From positions 1-64,000 of the forward strand of contig NZ_CP059724.1 of the NCBI RefSeq assembly GCF_022369515.1: 64,000 nucleotides of DNA, given 5' to 3'. The notes beneath the pieces are model-generated. The model was given only the letters and a program-made list of their open reading frames with translations. It had not been told where the DNA came from and ran no database searches. Source of the stretch: Paenibacillus sp. 19GGS1-52. Its GTDB lineage: Bacteria > Bacillota > Bacilli > Paenibacillales > Paenibacillaceae. Shown here piece after piece: positions 8,420 through 18,089 of this stretch. Positions within the stretch are counted from its first letter, which is position 1; each line of letters starts with the position of its first letter. The position numbers were made by a program, and so were the translations under genes.

Positions 8420-10077
8420 GCGAGAACAAGCCACGTATACTGCTCGGCAGCCCTATTCACCAAAAACCGCTTATCCTGCGTCAATTTCTGGATTCCTTAC
8501 TCCGCTTGAAGCGGGATGGCCTAGAGCTGGATTTCTACTTTATCGATGATAACGAGGATGAACGATCCAGCCTGCTGCTACAGGAATTTAAAGAAACCAA
8601 TAACCATATTCTTCTCCATTCCTCCGGCTTCCGCGATACGTATATCCGAAATGACAGTACCCATTACTGGAACTCGGAGCTGGTCTGGAAAGTTGCGAAC
8701 TTTAAGAACACGATTATCCGACATGCTGAAACCTTCGGTTATGATTATCTGTTCCTGCTCGATTCCGACCTGATCCTCTCCCCCGAAACGCTAGTGCATC
8801 TCGTATCCACGGAAAAAGATATTATTTCGGAGGTTTTCTGGACCCGCTGGCAGCCGGAAAGCATGCTCCAGCCGCAGGTATGGATGCATGACGAATACAA
8901 TCAGTGGGAGCTATTGCCGGGAGAACAGCTTCCCCCCGAGGAGATCCAAAACAGATTCCACCAGTTTCTAACTAAGCTGCAGGTGCCGGGAATCTATGAA
9001 GTGGGCGGCTTGGGAGCATGTACACTGATCAGTCATCAGGCTATAATCTCCGGGATAAGCTATAACCCGATCAGTAATATCTCCTACTGGGGAGAAGATC
9101 GCCACTTCTGTATCCGTGCTGCCGCATTGGGCATCCCGCTATTTGTGGATACCCATTATCCTGCACTGCATCTATACAGAGATAGCGATTTGAGCAGGGT
9201 TGAGGACTTCATCAAGCAGACTACAGGTGGTATGACTCCTCTAGTGGAGTCCGCATCCGAGACAGAGTCAGAGTTAGCAAATTCAAATCCCATATCGGTA
9301 GATTTGGCAACAATAGCACAAGGAGAGGCCTCCACAAATCCCGATCTCAGAACCATCCAAACCGTACCTAGAACCATAAAACATCCCAAGCTCACTCTAT
9401 CAATGGTCGTCAAGAATGAAAGTCCACGCTTCCTGCGTCAGGTTCTGGAGGAACACCGCAAATACATCGATGAGGCTGTCATTATAGATGATGGTAGCAC
9501 AGATGACACGGCAGCAGTCTGTCTAGAAGCCCTTCAAGGCATCCCCGTGCATCTCGTGCACAATACACATTCCAAATTCAGCAATGAAATTGAGCTGCGC
9601 AAGCAGCAGTGGGAAGAAGTCCTGAAGACGAATCCGGAGTGGATTCTAAATCTGGACGGGGATGAGCTGTTTGAAGCAAGGTTTGCTCAGGAGATTCGGT
9701 CCATGTTGCAGGAATCGCAGGTGGATTTGTATTGCTTCCGGCTATACGACTTCTGGAACGAGCGATCATATCGGGAGGACACCTACTGGCGCTCTCATTT
9801 AAGCTACCGTCCGTTTCTGCTCCGTTACCGGAAAGATTGTAATTATGTGTGGAATGAATCTCCGCAGCATTGTGGACGATTGCCGCAAAATATTTTCGAG
9901 CTCCCCCATCAGCTAAGCGACTTGCGCCTCAAGCACCTTGGTTGGTCCAAGGCTGAATTTCGGCTGGAGAAATATTTGCGGTATATGCAGCTTGACCCCG
10001 ATGGACAGTATGGCTGGAAGGAGCAATATCTCTCTATCCTTGAGGAGCAGCCCCATTTGGTGCCATGGGTAGAATAG
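8416..10077 (+). CDS. Two-domain glycosyltransferase (GT2-like)
   Basis: A 553-residue cytoplasmic protein with two GT-A folds. The first (about residues 5-215) has FYFIDDNEDE and the metal-binding DSD near 116-118. A low-complexity linker rich in Ser, Glu and Thr follows (about 255-315). The second (about 320-480) is a standard family 2 domain with TLSMVVKNESP, IIDDGSTDD near 358 and LDGDE near 413. It would transfer sugars from nucleotide donors to a glycan or protein acceptor, which is unknown. ATG 8416 follows AGGTGG. Neighbours are unrelated, so this is a single-gene unit, closed by hairpins at 10111-10164 and 10219-10260. Confidence 0.85.
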   Translation: MSENKPRILLGSPIHQKPLILRQFLDSLLRLKRDGLELDFYFIDDNEDERSSLLLQEFKETNNHILLHSSGFRDTYIRNDSTHYWNSELVWKVANFKNTIIRHAETFGYDYLFLLDSDLILSPETLVHLVSTEKDIISEVFWTRWQPESMLQPQVWMHDEYNQWELLPGEQLPPEEIQNRFHQFLTKLQVPGIYEVGGLGACTLISHQAIISGISYNPISNISYWGEDRHFCIRAAALGIPLFVDTHYPALHLYRDSDLSRVEDFIKQTTGGMTPLVESASETESELANSNPISVDLATIAQGEASTNPDLRTIQTVPRTIKHPKLTLSMVVKNESPRFLRQVLEEHRKYIDEAVIIDDGSTDDTAAVCLEALQGIPVHLVHNTHSKFSNEIELRKQQWEEVLKTNPEWILNLDGDELFEARFAQEIRSMLQESQVDLYCFRLYDFWNERSYREDTYWRSHLSYRPFLLRYRKDCNYVWNESPQHCGRLPQNIFELPHQLSDLRLKHLGWSKAEFRLEKYLRYMQLDPDGQYGWKEQYLSILEEQPHLVPWVE

Positions 10078-10110
10078 CGATGGTATAATTTAGAGAGTGG
10101 TGTCATAAGA

Positions 10111-10164
10111 CTCAAGAAGAAACGGCTTTGCCGTCCTTTTAGGGATGGCACCCGTTTCTTTGAG
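10111..10164. other. Long hairpin after the glycosyltransferase gene
   Basis: CTCAAGAAGAAACGG pairs imperfectly with CCGTTTCTTTGAG, and inside it GCCGTCC pairs with GGGATGGC around a short loop. No T-run follows on either strand, so this is a structured or repeat-like palindrome more than a standard terminator. Confidence 0.65.
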
Positions 10165-10218
10165 AAATATAAGGATAAGTTATCGTGTGAAGCATATAAA
10201 TTCTTATATTTGAACACT

Positions 10219-10260
10219 AAAACTAGCAAGTCTCCAAGAATAGGAGACTTACTAGTTTTT
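10219..10260. terminator. Bidirectional terminator between the glycosyltransferase and clpB
   Basis: AACTAGCAAGTCTCC pairs with GGAGACTTACTAGTT around a 7-base loop, with one mismatch. Six T follow on the plus strand and four on the minus strand. It can end both convergent genes. Confidence 0.85.
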
Positions 10261-10306
10261 TACCCCTATAACAACTCATTCACAATTCATCTTCCTAACA
10301 GCTTCC

Positions 10307-12949
10307 TTACACAGATCTAAGCGCTTCGGCAACCTCTGGCTTCGTAATGGAAACGGTCAACTCACCGCCGGATTCGTCCACTTCCATGACCGAGCCCTCT
10401 TCCGCTTCACCGGCGATGAGCGCACGTGCCACACGGGTTTCCAGGGTGCGCTGGATGAACCGCTTCAGCGGTCTGGCTCCGTAAACAGGATCAAAACCTT
10501 CGTTGGCAATAAAGTGTACCGCTGCTTCGCTAAGCACAAGTCCCACTCCGCGCTCTGCAAGGCGCAGACGTAATCCTTGCACCAGCTTCACGACGATCTG
10601 CTCAATTTCACTCAATGTAAGCGGCTTGAACATCACAATATCATCCACCCGGTTCAGAAACTCGGGACGGAAATGACCGCTAAGCTCCTGCATGACTCTG
10701 TCCTTGACCGCTTCTGTAAGCTCCCCATGATCATCGGTTCCTTGAATGAGATGTGGCGAGCCAATATTGGAGGTCATAATGATGATTGTATTCTTGAAAT
10801 CGACCATCCGGCCCTGCGAATCGGTCAGCCGCCCATCATCGAGCAACTGCAGTAGAATATTAAACACATCAGGATGCGCCTTCTCTACTTCATCCAGCAG
10901 GACAACTGTGTAAGGCTGGCGCCGTACCGCTTCCGTGAGCTGGCCGCCTTCCTCATAGCCGACATATCCTGGAGGTGCACCGACCAGTCGGGACACACTA
11001 TGCTTCTCCATATACTCCGACATATCGATACGGATCATGCCGTCCTCGCGGTCGAATAACGATACAGCAAGCGCCTTAGCTAGCTCCGTCTTGCCCACAC
11101 CTGTCGGTCCCAGGAACAGGAACGAACCAATCGGGCGGTTGGGGTCCTTGATTCCGGCTCTGGCCCGAAGCACCGCATCGGCCACTAGGCCGACCGCTTC
11201 TTCCTGCCCCACGACACGCTCATGCAGCGTTTCTTCCAGCCGCAACAGCTTATTCCGCTCACCCTCAACTAATCTGCTGACAGGTACTCCAGTCCAACGC
11301 GAGACGATATCGGCAATCTCTTCCTCGGTTACAGCTTCGCGCAGCAGCCGCGTATCCTGATCCTGGAAGGCCGCCTCTTCCGCCGCCTTCACCTGCCGTT
11401 CCAGATCAGGAATAATGCCATAGCTAAGCTCGGCTGATTTATTGAGATCGTAGGCCTCCTGTGCATCCACCAGCTCTTTCTTGGCCTGCTCCAGCCGCTT
11501 CTTAAGCTCGCGAATCCCTTGGATGACCGACTTCTCCTTCTCCCAGCGCGCTGTCATTCCTAGATGCTTCTCCTTGAGATCGGCAAGCTCCCGCTGCAGT
11601 GTTTCCAGACGGCGCTTGCTGGCGTCGTCGGTTTCTTTTTTGAGCGCGGCTTCTTCAATCTCCATCTGCATCAGGCGGCGTGTCACTTCATCCATCTCGC
11701 CTGGCATGGAATCAATCTCCGTACGGATCATCGCGCAGGCTTCATCGATCAGATCAATCGCCTTATCCGGCAGAAAACGATCCGTGATGTAACGATTGGA
11801 CAACACACCTGCTGCCACGAGTGCACTATCATGGATTTTGACTCCATGATATACCTCGAACCGCTCTTTGAGTCCACGCAAGATCGAAATCGTATCCTCC
11901 ACATCCGGCTCGCTTACAAGCACTTGTTGGAAGCGGCGTTCCAGCGCCGGGTCCTTCTCAATATATTTCCGGTATTCATCAAGCGTAGTCGCTCCGATAC
12001 AGTGCAGTTCACCGCGAGCCAGCATCGGCTTCAACATATTGCCGGCATCCATAGCACCCTCTGTCTTACCTGCACCGACAATCGTATGCACCTCATCAAT
12101 GAACAGAATAATCCGCCCGTTACTCTCCTGTATTTCCTTCAGCACGGCTTGCAGCCGCTCCTCAAATTCCCCGCGATATTTGGCCCCAGCCACAAGTGAA
12201 CTCATATCCAGTGAAAAAATCGTCTTATCCTTCAGTCCCTCTGGCACGTCTTTACGGACAATCCGGTGGGCCAATCCTTCTACAATCGCGGTCTTCCCAA
12301 CGCCTGGCTCCCCGATCAGCACCGGGTTGTTCTTGGTCTTGCGGGACAGGATACGAATGACGCGGCGAATCTCCGCGTCACGTCCAATGACCGGATCAAT
12401 CTTCCCAGCCCGCACTTCCGCTACAAGATCACGCCCGTATTTCTCCAGCACCTCATAGGTGGCTTCCGGCTCCCGGCTAGTCACACGCTGGTGACCACGG
12501 ATTTCCGCAAGCACGGACAGCAGCTTCTCCCGCGTCACTCCACGGCTGGCAAACATCCCCCGCAGCTCGCGGTTCTCACTGCCTGAATCGGATACCATCG
12601 CCAGCACGGCATGCTCCACCGCGACGAACTCATCCTGCAGTTGCGCGGCTTCCTTCTCTGCCTGCTCCAGCACGCGAATCAGCGATGGGGAGGCATATCG
12701 CCGTACGGTTCCCGCCCCTGACCCACTAATACTGGCTTTGCGCTGCAGTAGTTCATCCGTACTCTGCAGCAGCTCTGCTACCGGTATATTCATCTTCTGC
12801 AACAGTCTTGGCAGCAAGCCCTCATGCTGCTGAAGTAAGGCCTTCAACAAATGGAGATTATCAATCTCCGGGTGGCCACCGCTGGAGGCCAGCGATTGTG
12901 CTGCAGCCACCGCCTCCTGTAGCTTCTGGGTTAATTTATTAAAATCCAT
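10307..12949 (-). CDS. clpB: ATP-dependent chaperone ClpB
   Basis: Hexameric AAA+ disaggregase that extracts polypeptides from aggregates together with DnaK/DnaJ/GrpE and small heat-shock proteins. About 880 residues, the normal length. Order: N-domain (1-145), first AAA+ module with Walker A GEPGVGKT near 200 and the arginine-finger region, a coiled-coil middle domain (about 400-530, Leu/Lys/Glu rich, diagnostic of ClpB), then a second AAA+ module with Walker A GPTGVGKT near 600 and C-terminal D2-small domain. I chose ATG 12949, because AAGGTG lies 9 bases before it; the GTG at 12961 overlaps that site. It lies about 40 bases after the cbpA-like gene on the same strand. Confidence 0.97.
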   Translation of the reverse strand: MDFNKLTQKLQEAVAAAQSLASSGGHPEIDNLHLLKALLQQHEGLLPRLLQKMNIPVAELLQSTDELLQRKASISGSGAGTVRRYASPSLIRVLEQAEKEAAQLQDEFVAVEHAVLAMVSDSGSENRELRGMFASRGVTREKLLSVLAEIRGHQRVTSREPEATYEVLEKYGRDLVAEVRAGKIDPVIGRDAEIRRVIRILSRKTKNNPVLIGEPGVGKTAIVEGLAHRIVRKDVPEGLKDKTIFSLDMSSLVAGAKYRGEFEERLQAVLKEIQESNGRIILFIDEVHTIVGAGKTEGAMDAGNMLKPMLARGELHCIGATTLDEYRKYIEKDPALERRFQQVLVSEPDVEDTISILRGLKERFEVYHGVKIHDSALVAAGVLSNRYITDRFLPDKAIDLIDEACAMIRTEIDSMPGEMDEVTRRLMQMEIEEAALKKETDDASKRRLETLQRELADLKEKHLGMTARWEKEKSVIQGIRELKKRLEQAKKELVDAQEAYDLNKSAELSYGIIPDLERQVKAAEEAAFQDQDTRLLREAVTEEEIADIVSRWTGVPVSRLVEGERNKLLRLEETLHERVVGQEEAVGLVADAVLRARAGIKDPNRPIGSFLFLGPTGVGKTELAKALAVSLFDREDGMIRIDMSEYMEKHSVSRLVGAPPGYVGYEEGGQLTEAVRRQPYTVVLLDEVEKAHPDVFNILLQLLDDGRLTDSQGRMVDFKNTIIIMTSNIGSPHLIQGTDDHGELTEAVKDRVMQELSGHFRPEFLNRVDDIVMFKPLTLSEIEQIVVKLVQGLRLRLAERGVGLVLSEAAVHFIANEGFDPVYGARPLKRFIQRTLETRVARALIAGEAEEGSVMEVDESGGELTVSITKPEVAEALRSV

Positions 12950-12990
12950 TGCGCTCAACACCTTTCTATAAAGATTCGATCAAATATGAA

Positions 12991-13977
12991 TTAACCCGCC
13001 GCACCTTTGCGCCGCTGTGTACCCGAATTTTGCCGTTTTGCACCAGCGTGGAAGCTGCCAGATTCGGCAAGCTGACGGTATAGTTGCATCTCCGCTTCAC
13101 TAGCAGGTCCAGGAATGACAATTTCAATGGCGAACAGAATATCACCGTTCGTGCCATTGCTGCGTTTCAACCCCTTGCCGGGTATCCGCAGCGTCTTACC
13201 GCTCTGAATTCCTGCCGGAATCTTCAATTTCATGGTACTTCCATTAGGCAGCAGCACCTTGGCCTCTCCACCCAGCACCGCCTGCCAGGGAGCAATTTCC
13301 AGAATACCATGCAGATCACTCTCTTGAATCTCATAAATTCCATGCGGCAAAATATGCAGTATAATCAGCAGAGCTTCGCCCTGTGCCACTCCATTTTTAC
13401 CGTCTCCAGTTATATTAATGACCGCACTGTCTGTAGATCCAGCCGGAATACTGATATTCACATCCTTACCGCCAATCTGAACTCTTACACTTGCACCTGT
13501 ATAAGCCTGCTCCAGCGAAATATCAAGCTGTGCCTGCATCGTACTGCGGGCTTCGCCCCAGGGACTACCCCCTTGACGCGCGTTACCGGCGCCTCCGGAG
13601 AAATCGAAGCCAGCCCGATCCGCCGACCCCCGGCTTCCGAAGAACATCCCGAACAGATCCTCTTCCGGGATGCCGGACCCACCGGAAGAATAGCCTCCGC
13701 TCCGGCCTGCGCCGAAAGGGGAGCCATTGCCCCCACCTCCCGTTGCTTGTCCTCGTCCAGCACCATATTGCTGCTCTTCGTCATAAACCTTACGCTTCTC
13801 TTCATTGCTCAGCACCTCATAGGCTTCCGCAGCTTGTTTGAACTGCTGCTCTGCCCCAGGCGCTTTATTCACATCGGGATGCCACTTCTTGGCAAGCTTC
13901 TGATAGGCTTTTTTAATCTCCTGCTTGGAAGCTCCTTTACTTACACCCAAAGCCTCATAGAAGCTTTTTACCGCCAT
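12991..13977 (-). CDS. J-domain co-chaperone, CbpA type
   Basis: A DnaJ-family co-chaperone that stimulates the DnaK ATPase and delivers clients. The J-domain occupies residues 4-66 with HPD at 33-35, followed by a Gly/Phe-rich stretch (about 72-135). The CXXCXGXG zinc repeats are absent, and the two beta-sandwich substrate domains follow (about 145-300). This architecture matches CbpA/DnaJ class B, so I do not call it DnaJ itself. A basic, Gly-rich tail ends the 328-residue protein. GGGAGGG precedes the ATG. It lies between hsp20 and clpB on the same strand, forming a disaggregation set. Confidence 0.93.
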   Translation of the reverse strand: MAVKSFYEALGVSKGASKQEIKKAYQKLAKKWHPDVNKAPGAEQQFKQAAEAYEVLSNEEKRKVYDEEQQYGAGRGQATGGGGNGSPFGAGRSGGYSSGGSGIPEEDLFGMFFGSRGSADRAGFDFSGGAGNARQGGSPWGEARSTMQAQLDISLEQAYTGASVRVQIGGKDVNISIPAGSTDSAVINITGDGKNGVAQGEALLIILHILPHGIYEIQESDLHGILEIAPWQAVLGGEAKVLLPNGSTMKLKIPAGIQSGKTLRIPGKGLKRSNGTNGDILFAIEIVIPGPASEAEMQLYRQLAESGSFHAGAKRQNSGTQRRKGAAG

Positions 13978-14221
13978 ATGGTTTCCCTCCCTTCCTAAGA
14001 TTTCATAGCCTAGCTAGTAATACTTATAATTAATTGTCGATTGTCTTCGAGAAAAGACGCATCATAGCCGGAATCCCCACTACAATGCGCCTTCTATAGT
14101 ACTGCTATGTGAAAAGCCCGATGATTACGCCGTGACTGCTAGGATAAGTTGAACTTTCGAGAACATGCCCAAAAGCTCTAAGGCTCCTGTTCACCACAAG
14201 CTCACCGGACTTAATACGCCA

Positions 14222-14689
14222 TTACTCCTGCTGTGATTCTGCGGACCCACCATCTTGGATTTCGATTCGTTTGCTTTGCAACTTTTTCCGTTTGGGAACC
14301 TCTAGCGTTAGCAAACCATCCTTCAAGGACGCACGAATGCCTTCCTCCGAAATATCCTGCACGTAGAATCTCCGCACATATTCCCCGTAGCGGCGTTCTC
14401 GGCGTACAATCTGATGCTCCTGATTCTCCTCAGTATCCTCTTCCTTGCGCAAAGCTTTAATCGTCAAATAAGAATTGGCATAGTCAATGTCGATTTCTTC
14501 TTTCTTAAAGCCGGGAAGCTCGGCTTCGATCAGATAAGCCTGCTCACTCTCACGGATATCGGTTCTGAAGACAACCGTGGAGCTTTTGATCGGTGCAAAG
14601 AAATCATCATTGAATACTTCATTCAAAGACTTGGCGAGCACACCAAAAGCATCTTCTCTACCTTTTCCAAAAGGAACCAAATTAAACAT
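14222..14689 (-). CDS. Small heat-shock protein, Hsp20/alpha-crystallin family
   Basis: An ATP-independent holdase that binds unfolding proteins and passes them to ClpB/DnaK. About 155 residues. A short N-terminal arm (MFNLVPFGKGREDAF) precedes the alpha-crystallin domain (about 45-140), including YLIEAELPGFKKEEIDIDY and the C-terminal GLLTLEVPK, then a short tail with RIEI, a variant of the I-X-I anchor. I chose ATG 14689 after GAGGAGAATGGACA; the ATG at 14707 overlaps that site. A SigA promoter and a CtsR box lie immediately upstream, so it is a class III heat-shock gene by sequence. Confidence 0.95.
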   Translation of the reverse strand: MFNLVPFGKGREDAFGVLAKSLNEVFNDDFFAPIKSSTVVFRTDIRESEQAYLIEAELPGFKKEEIDIDYANSYLTIKALRKEEDTEENQEHQIVRRERRYGEYVRRFYVQDISEEGIRASLKDGLLTLEVPKRKKLQSKRIEIQDGGSAESQQE

Positions 14690-14711
14690 TGTCCATTCTC
14701 CTCTCATTGAC

Positions 14712-14767
14712 TTTGACTTTGTTTGACCTTATGGCTTAATTATAGTCCTATTAATAGGGAATAACAA
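14712..14767 (-). promoter_or_regulatory. hsp20 promoter with CtsR operator
   Basis: Minus strand: -35 TTGTTA (14762-14767), 17-base spacer, -10 TATAAT (14739-14744). Just downstream is GGTCAAACAAAGTCAAA (14712-14728), a full match to the CtsR heptad repeat RGTCAAANANRGTCAAA. Placed next to the start of transcription, CtsR would block initiation until heat inactivates it. Confidence 0.9.
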
Positions 14768-14845
14768 AGCCGATCCAAGTCCAAAAACGGCCGAATTCCG
14801 GCGTTTCTTTGCAGTTTACTTAACAAATAATAGAATTTTTATTGA

Positions 14846-14862
14846 TTTGACCTTATTTGACC
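14846..14862 (-). promoter_or_regulatory. Second CtsR operator upstream of hsp20
   Basis: GGTCAAATAAGGTCAAA on the minus strand is also a complete CtsR box. It lies about 135 bases upstream of the first one and directly after the GNAT stop codon. No good promoter hexamers sit next to it, so it may act as an auxiliary site. Confidence 0.85.
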
Positions 14863-14863
14863 T

Positions 14864-15421
14864 TCATGGCAAATATCGCGCTCGATACTCATTCTCCAGC
14901 ATGCTCATCATGATCACATCATGGTATTCATGATTGTAGTAGAGCGTCTGCCGTCGCACGCCTTCTCTAACAAAACCTACTTTTTCATAGACATGTACCG
15001 CACGGTTATTATATGCGTAGACCTCTAATTCAATACGGTGCAAGTTTAAGATGCCAAAACCATAATTCAGCAGCAATAACAGCGCTTCTTGTCCGTAACC
15101 CTTACTCTGGTGCTCAACCTTATCGATCGCTATCCGCAGATTCGCCGTCCGGTTATTCCGGTCCATATCCTGAATCGCTATATCGCCTATGACTGTATCG
15201 TTCTCCTCTAGCGCGATTAACAGCAGCACACTGGAATCATCCCCAGTCTTGCGCTCAATATAACGGGCAATTTGCTCCTTGGTATTATGCTTCTGCGTTC
15301 CGGTAAGCCAACGGGTCTCCTCGTCATAGAACATTTGGTAATACAACTCGCTATCTTCCCCGTTAAGTGGACGCAGGTAGACCCGTTCCCCCGTCAGCAG
15401 TCTGGCTTGTTTATCACTCAT
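14864..15421 (-). CDS. GNAT family N-acetyltransferase (RimJ/RimL-like)
   Basis: Acetyl-CoA-dependent transferase of about 185 residues. It has the RimJ-like N-terminus GERVYLRPLNGEDSELYY (about 11-28), then the acetyl-CoA loop with KGYGQEALLLLLNYGF (about 111-126) and the C-terminal NLHRIELEVYAYNNRAVHVY motif (about 129-148), typical of spermidine, ribosomal or antibiotic acetyltransferases. The substrate cannot be told. ATG 15421 is preferred because GGAGGAG lies 9 bases before it. It is divergent from the MocR regulator at 15525, an arrangement common for a regulator and its target, but no operator is evident. Confidence 0.88.
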   Translation of the reverse strand: MSDKQARLLTGERVYLRPLNGEDSELYYQMFYDEETRWLTGTQKHNTKEQIARYIERKTGDDSSVLLLIALEENDTVIGDIAIQDMDRNNRTANLRIAIDKVEHQSKGYGQEALLLLLNYGFGILNLHRIELEVYAYNNRAVHVYEKVGFVREGVRRQTLYYNHEYHDVIMMSMLENEYRARYLP

Positions 15422-15524
15422 CTTCATTCTCCTCCATTTCCTATTAGCTCTATGGTATCGATTAACTGTATACTTTAAAATAGACAGAATCGTATAATTT
15501 CAAATGACAGATGGAGCGGATATT

Positions 15525-16943
15525 ATGCTAATTGTCCCTAAGCTTGATCCAAATAGTGAAGTACCTTATTACATACAGCTTTATACTTTTTTCAAAAAAG
15601 AGATCATCAACGGCGGCCTGTTAAGCGGGACTCGACTGCCTTCGATCCGCGTAATGGCCACACAATTGCACATCAGCACTACTCCAGTGGAACTGGCATA
15701 CCAACAGCTATTATCCGAAGGCTTCCTCACTAGCAAAGCCAAGAGTGGCTATTATGTTCAGCCTATCCAGACGTTTAACGGAATCACCGTACCCAGTGAC
15801 CTTCGACCCTCCAAACCTTATCCAATCACAGCCCGTGATTCTTATTCCTATGCCTATGATTTCCATATCTCGAAGAACGACTTCTCCAATTTCCCCCACA
15901 AAATATGGCGAAGCCTTTATCAGGAGCAGCTCTCTAACAGCGATCTGTTGCAATATGGAGATCCGCAGGGAGAGCCTGCCTTAAGAGACAGCATCTCCAC
16001 TTATTTAAGACAATTCCGTGGACTGCGCTGTTCAGCTGAGCAGGTAGTCATCGGCGGTGATCAATACACAATCAGCTCTCTGCTTAGCTTAATGCTTAAG
16101 GGGAGGACTACAAGCCTAGGTTTTGAAGATCCTGGGTATCATTTATTGCCATCTACCTTTAAGAGAAATGGATTCGAGGTGAAAGCTATCCCGCTGCAGG
16201 AAGATGGACTTGATGTAGAAAGCTTGTATCGCAGTAAAGCCAATACCGTTTATATCTCACCTTCCCACCAGTTCCCTAAGGGAATGACTATGCCGATAGC
16301 GAAACGTCTGGCACTGCTAGACTGGGTCCTAAACACAAACGGCTATATTATAGAAGATGATTATGATGGTGAATTCCGCTATCATGGTCGCCCGATCCCC
16401 TCTCTCCAAGGACTTATGGAGGACAGCCCAGTCATCTATATGGGCAGCTTCGCACAGTCGGTTTCACCGGCTTTATGCATTCATTATATGATTCTGCCTA
16501 AGGTGCTGCTTCTTATCTATCACGAGTTAAAAAGTGAGCTATATCTAGAGCATTCGGCCTCAAGGCTGAACCAAATTGCCTTGCATTATTTTATCGAAAG
16601 GGGTTACTTTGAAAAACATCTGCGGAGAATGCGCCTACTCTATCAACGGAAGCATGATATCGTCCTTCAAGCCATCAAGCAGCATTTTAAGAATAAGGTA
16701 ACAGTTAGCGGAAAAGACGCCGGATTTCACATCTTGCTAACTCTAGAGCATAGCAGCACAGCGGAACAGCTTGTGTCAGCTGCTAAGGCAGCCAGCATCC
16801 GCATCACTCCCATGACCTATACCTGGTGGAGCGAGCCTGGCAATGACGCATTGGAGTTTATCCTAGGTTTCGGAGGTATAGACGAAGATCAGATTGAGGA
16901 GGGCATTCGAACGTTGGCGGAAATATGGTTCCCTTTGGCTTAA
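15525..16943 (+). CDS. MocR-family regulator (GntR HTH plus aminotransferase domain)
   Basis: PLP-dependent transcription factor. A winged helix of the GntR type (about residues 5-75: SGTRLPSIRVMATQLHISTT) is fused to a fold-I aminotransferase domain (about 110-465). The conserved NPSHQ-like segment appears as TVYISPSHQFPKG and the DDYDGEFR motif is present near residue 280. The pocket Lys of enzymatic members is not evident: the matching segment reads YMGSFAQSVSPALCI, with Gln where Lys is expected. PLP attachment therefore needs checking. I chose ATG 15525 over 15504 because GGAGCGG lies in front of it. Confidence 0.87.
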   Translation: MLIVPKLDPNSEVPYYIQLYTFFKKEIINGGLLSGTRLPSIRVMATQLHISTTPVELAYQQLLSEGFLTSKAKSGYYVQPIQTFNGITVPSDLRPSKPYPITARDSYSYAYDFHISKNDFSNFPHKIWRSLYQEQLSNSDLLQYGDPQGEPALRDSISTYLRQFRGLRCSAEQVVIGGDQYTISSLLSLMLKGRTTSLGFEDPGYHLLPSTFKRNGFEVKAIPLQEDGLDVESLYRSKANTVYISPSHQFPKGMTMPIAKRLALLDWVLNTNGYIIEDDYDGEFRYHGRPIPSLQGLMEDSPVIYMGSFAQSVSPALCIHYMILPKVLLLIYHELKSELYLEHSASRLNQIALHYFIERGYFEKHLRRMRLLYQRKHDIVLQAIKQHFKNKVTVSGKDAGFHILLTLEHSSTAEQLVSAAKAASIRITPMTYTWWSEPGNDALEFILGFGGIDEDQIEEGIRTLAEIWFPLA

Positions 16944-16991
16944 GTGAGGTGTAATTGCCTTCCTTCCATGTGCAAAAAACAATAATAAATA

Positions 16992-17022
16992 CAGGTTAGC
17001 CTAGCCTCGAGCTAGGCTCCTG
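16992..17022. terminator. Hairpin between convergent mocR-like and WYL genes
   Basis: AGCCTAGC (16998-17005) pairs with GCTAGGCT (17011-17018), extended by CAGG/CCTG outside a 2-base bulge. It lies between convergent stops. There is no strict T-run, so function as a terminator is probable but not certain. Confidence 0.65.
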
Positions 17023-17027
17023 AACGT

Positions 17028-17981
17028 TCAGCTGTATTTACCCAGCAATCTGACAAGCAGCCGTTTCATTTCATCGACCAGCTCCGCTGGCTCTTGTACT
17101 GTAGCCGCATCGCCCAAGCCGATGATAAACTTCGCAAAGAATGGAAGGTCACTTCTCGGGATATCCCCTTCAAGCCTACCGGTTCCGTCCTCAAGGATGT
17201 GCAGTCTGGAGGGAGACCACAGCTCTGCCTCACAGCGCTGCACACCTTCCTTACTCAACTCCACATAGAGCTTAAGCTGCTCCTCTTCCGGCTCCATTTT
17301 GAACAAATCTTCTCTATTTCCAAGGTGAATCTGCCGCAGATCCAGTGGTTCTACGCGCGAGTCGTCATAGACCGCCGAATAGATTCTATCACAGCGGAAC
17401 ACCCTAATCTCACCGCGAAGAAAGCAATAGGCTGGACAATACCATAAGCCGCTGCTTGCGTAGATGCCAACAGGTTGAATAAGTCTGCTGGACCTTAGTT
17501 CTTTCGATTCATAATCGATCAGAAGTACTTTTTGCTCAATAGCCCCCTCTAGCAAGATAGACAAATAGGGAGACTCGGCTTGCCGTATCGGGGTAACAAA
17601 ATCTACCCTGTTCTTCATCTCATCAATTCGATCCCGCACATCACCAGACAAGTTGTTATAAAATTTCCGGAGGGCTGAAGAAGATTCTGCCTTGAAGGGC
17701 AGGACTGCATAATGGCGCAGCGCATGACTCGCAAAAAAAATAGCGACAGCCTCCTCCTCTGTAAAAGCGATAGGCGGCAGAATTCTTTCCTTCAACACCT
17801 GATATCCGCCGTGCGGACCCACTTCAGAGTATAAAGGAACTCCCAACTCACTAAGTTCCTGCAGGTCTCTGAGGATTGTTCTTGAGGAGACATTAAATTC
17901 ACCGGCAAGCTCCTTGACGGTGAATTTCCGCTTACGATTGACGGCCATCATCAATTCAAGCAGCCGTTGCGATTTATTCAT
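17028..17981 (-). CDS. WYL-domain transcriptional regulator (YafY/DeoR-like)
   Basis: A 317-residue regulator with an N-terminal winged helix (HTH_11, residues about 5-58: FTVKELAGEFNVSSRTILRDL), a WYL domain (about 140-215; the core reads GLWYCPAYCFLRGEIRVFRCDRI in two adjacent parts) and a C-terminal WCX segment. Such proteins sense a small ligand or nucleic acid through the WYL domain. It is divergent from the VOC gene at 18090 with about 108 bases between starts, so it may control that gene and itself. Confidence 0.9.
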   Translation of the reverse strand: MNKSQRLLELMMAVNRKRKFTVKELAGEFNVSSRTILRDLQELSELGVPLYSEVGPHGGYQVLKERILPPIAFTEEEAVAIFFASHALRHYAVLPFKAESSSALRKFYNNLSGDVRDRIDEMKNRVDFVTPIRQAESPYLSILLEGAIEQKVLLIDYESKELRSSRLIQPVGIYASSGLWYCPAYCFLRGEIRVFRCDRIYSAVYDDSRVEPLDLRQIHLGNREDLFKMEPEEEQLKLYVELSKEGVQRCEAELWSPSRLHILEDGTGRLEGDIPRSDLPFFAKFIIGLGDAATVQEPAELVDEMKRLLVRLLGKYS

Positions 17982-18089
17982 AGGTTCTACTCCATTATTA
18001 TTTTATTTATGACAATAGTTGTCACTATTATAAGCTATAGTAGGAAATAAGCCCAGCCTAAACAAATACAAACTTAAGGAGCGGTTAAT

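Noticed and set aside
13084..13998. Plus-strand open frame of 304 codons
   Set aside because: It is antisense to the cbpA-like gene, whose domains are clear; its protein sequence looks random.
14051..14096. Terminator between hsp20 and the cbpA-like gene
   Set aside because: GCGCAT/ATGCGT can pair on the minus strand but with mismatches, a long loop and only a short T-run.
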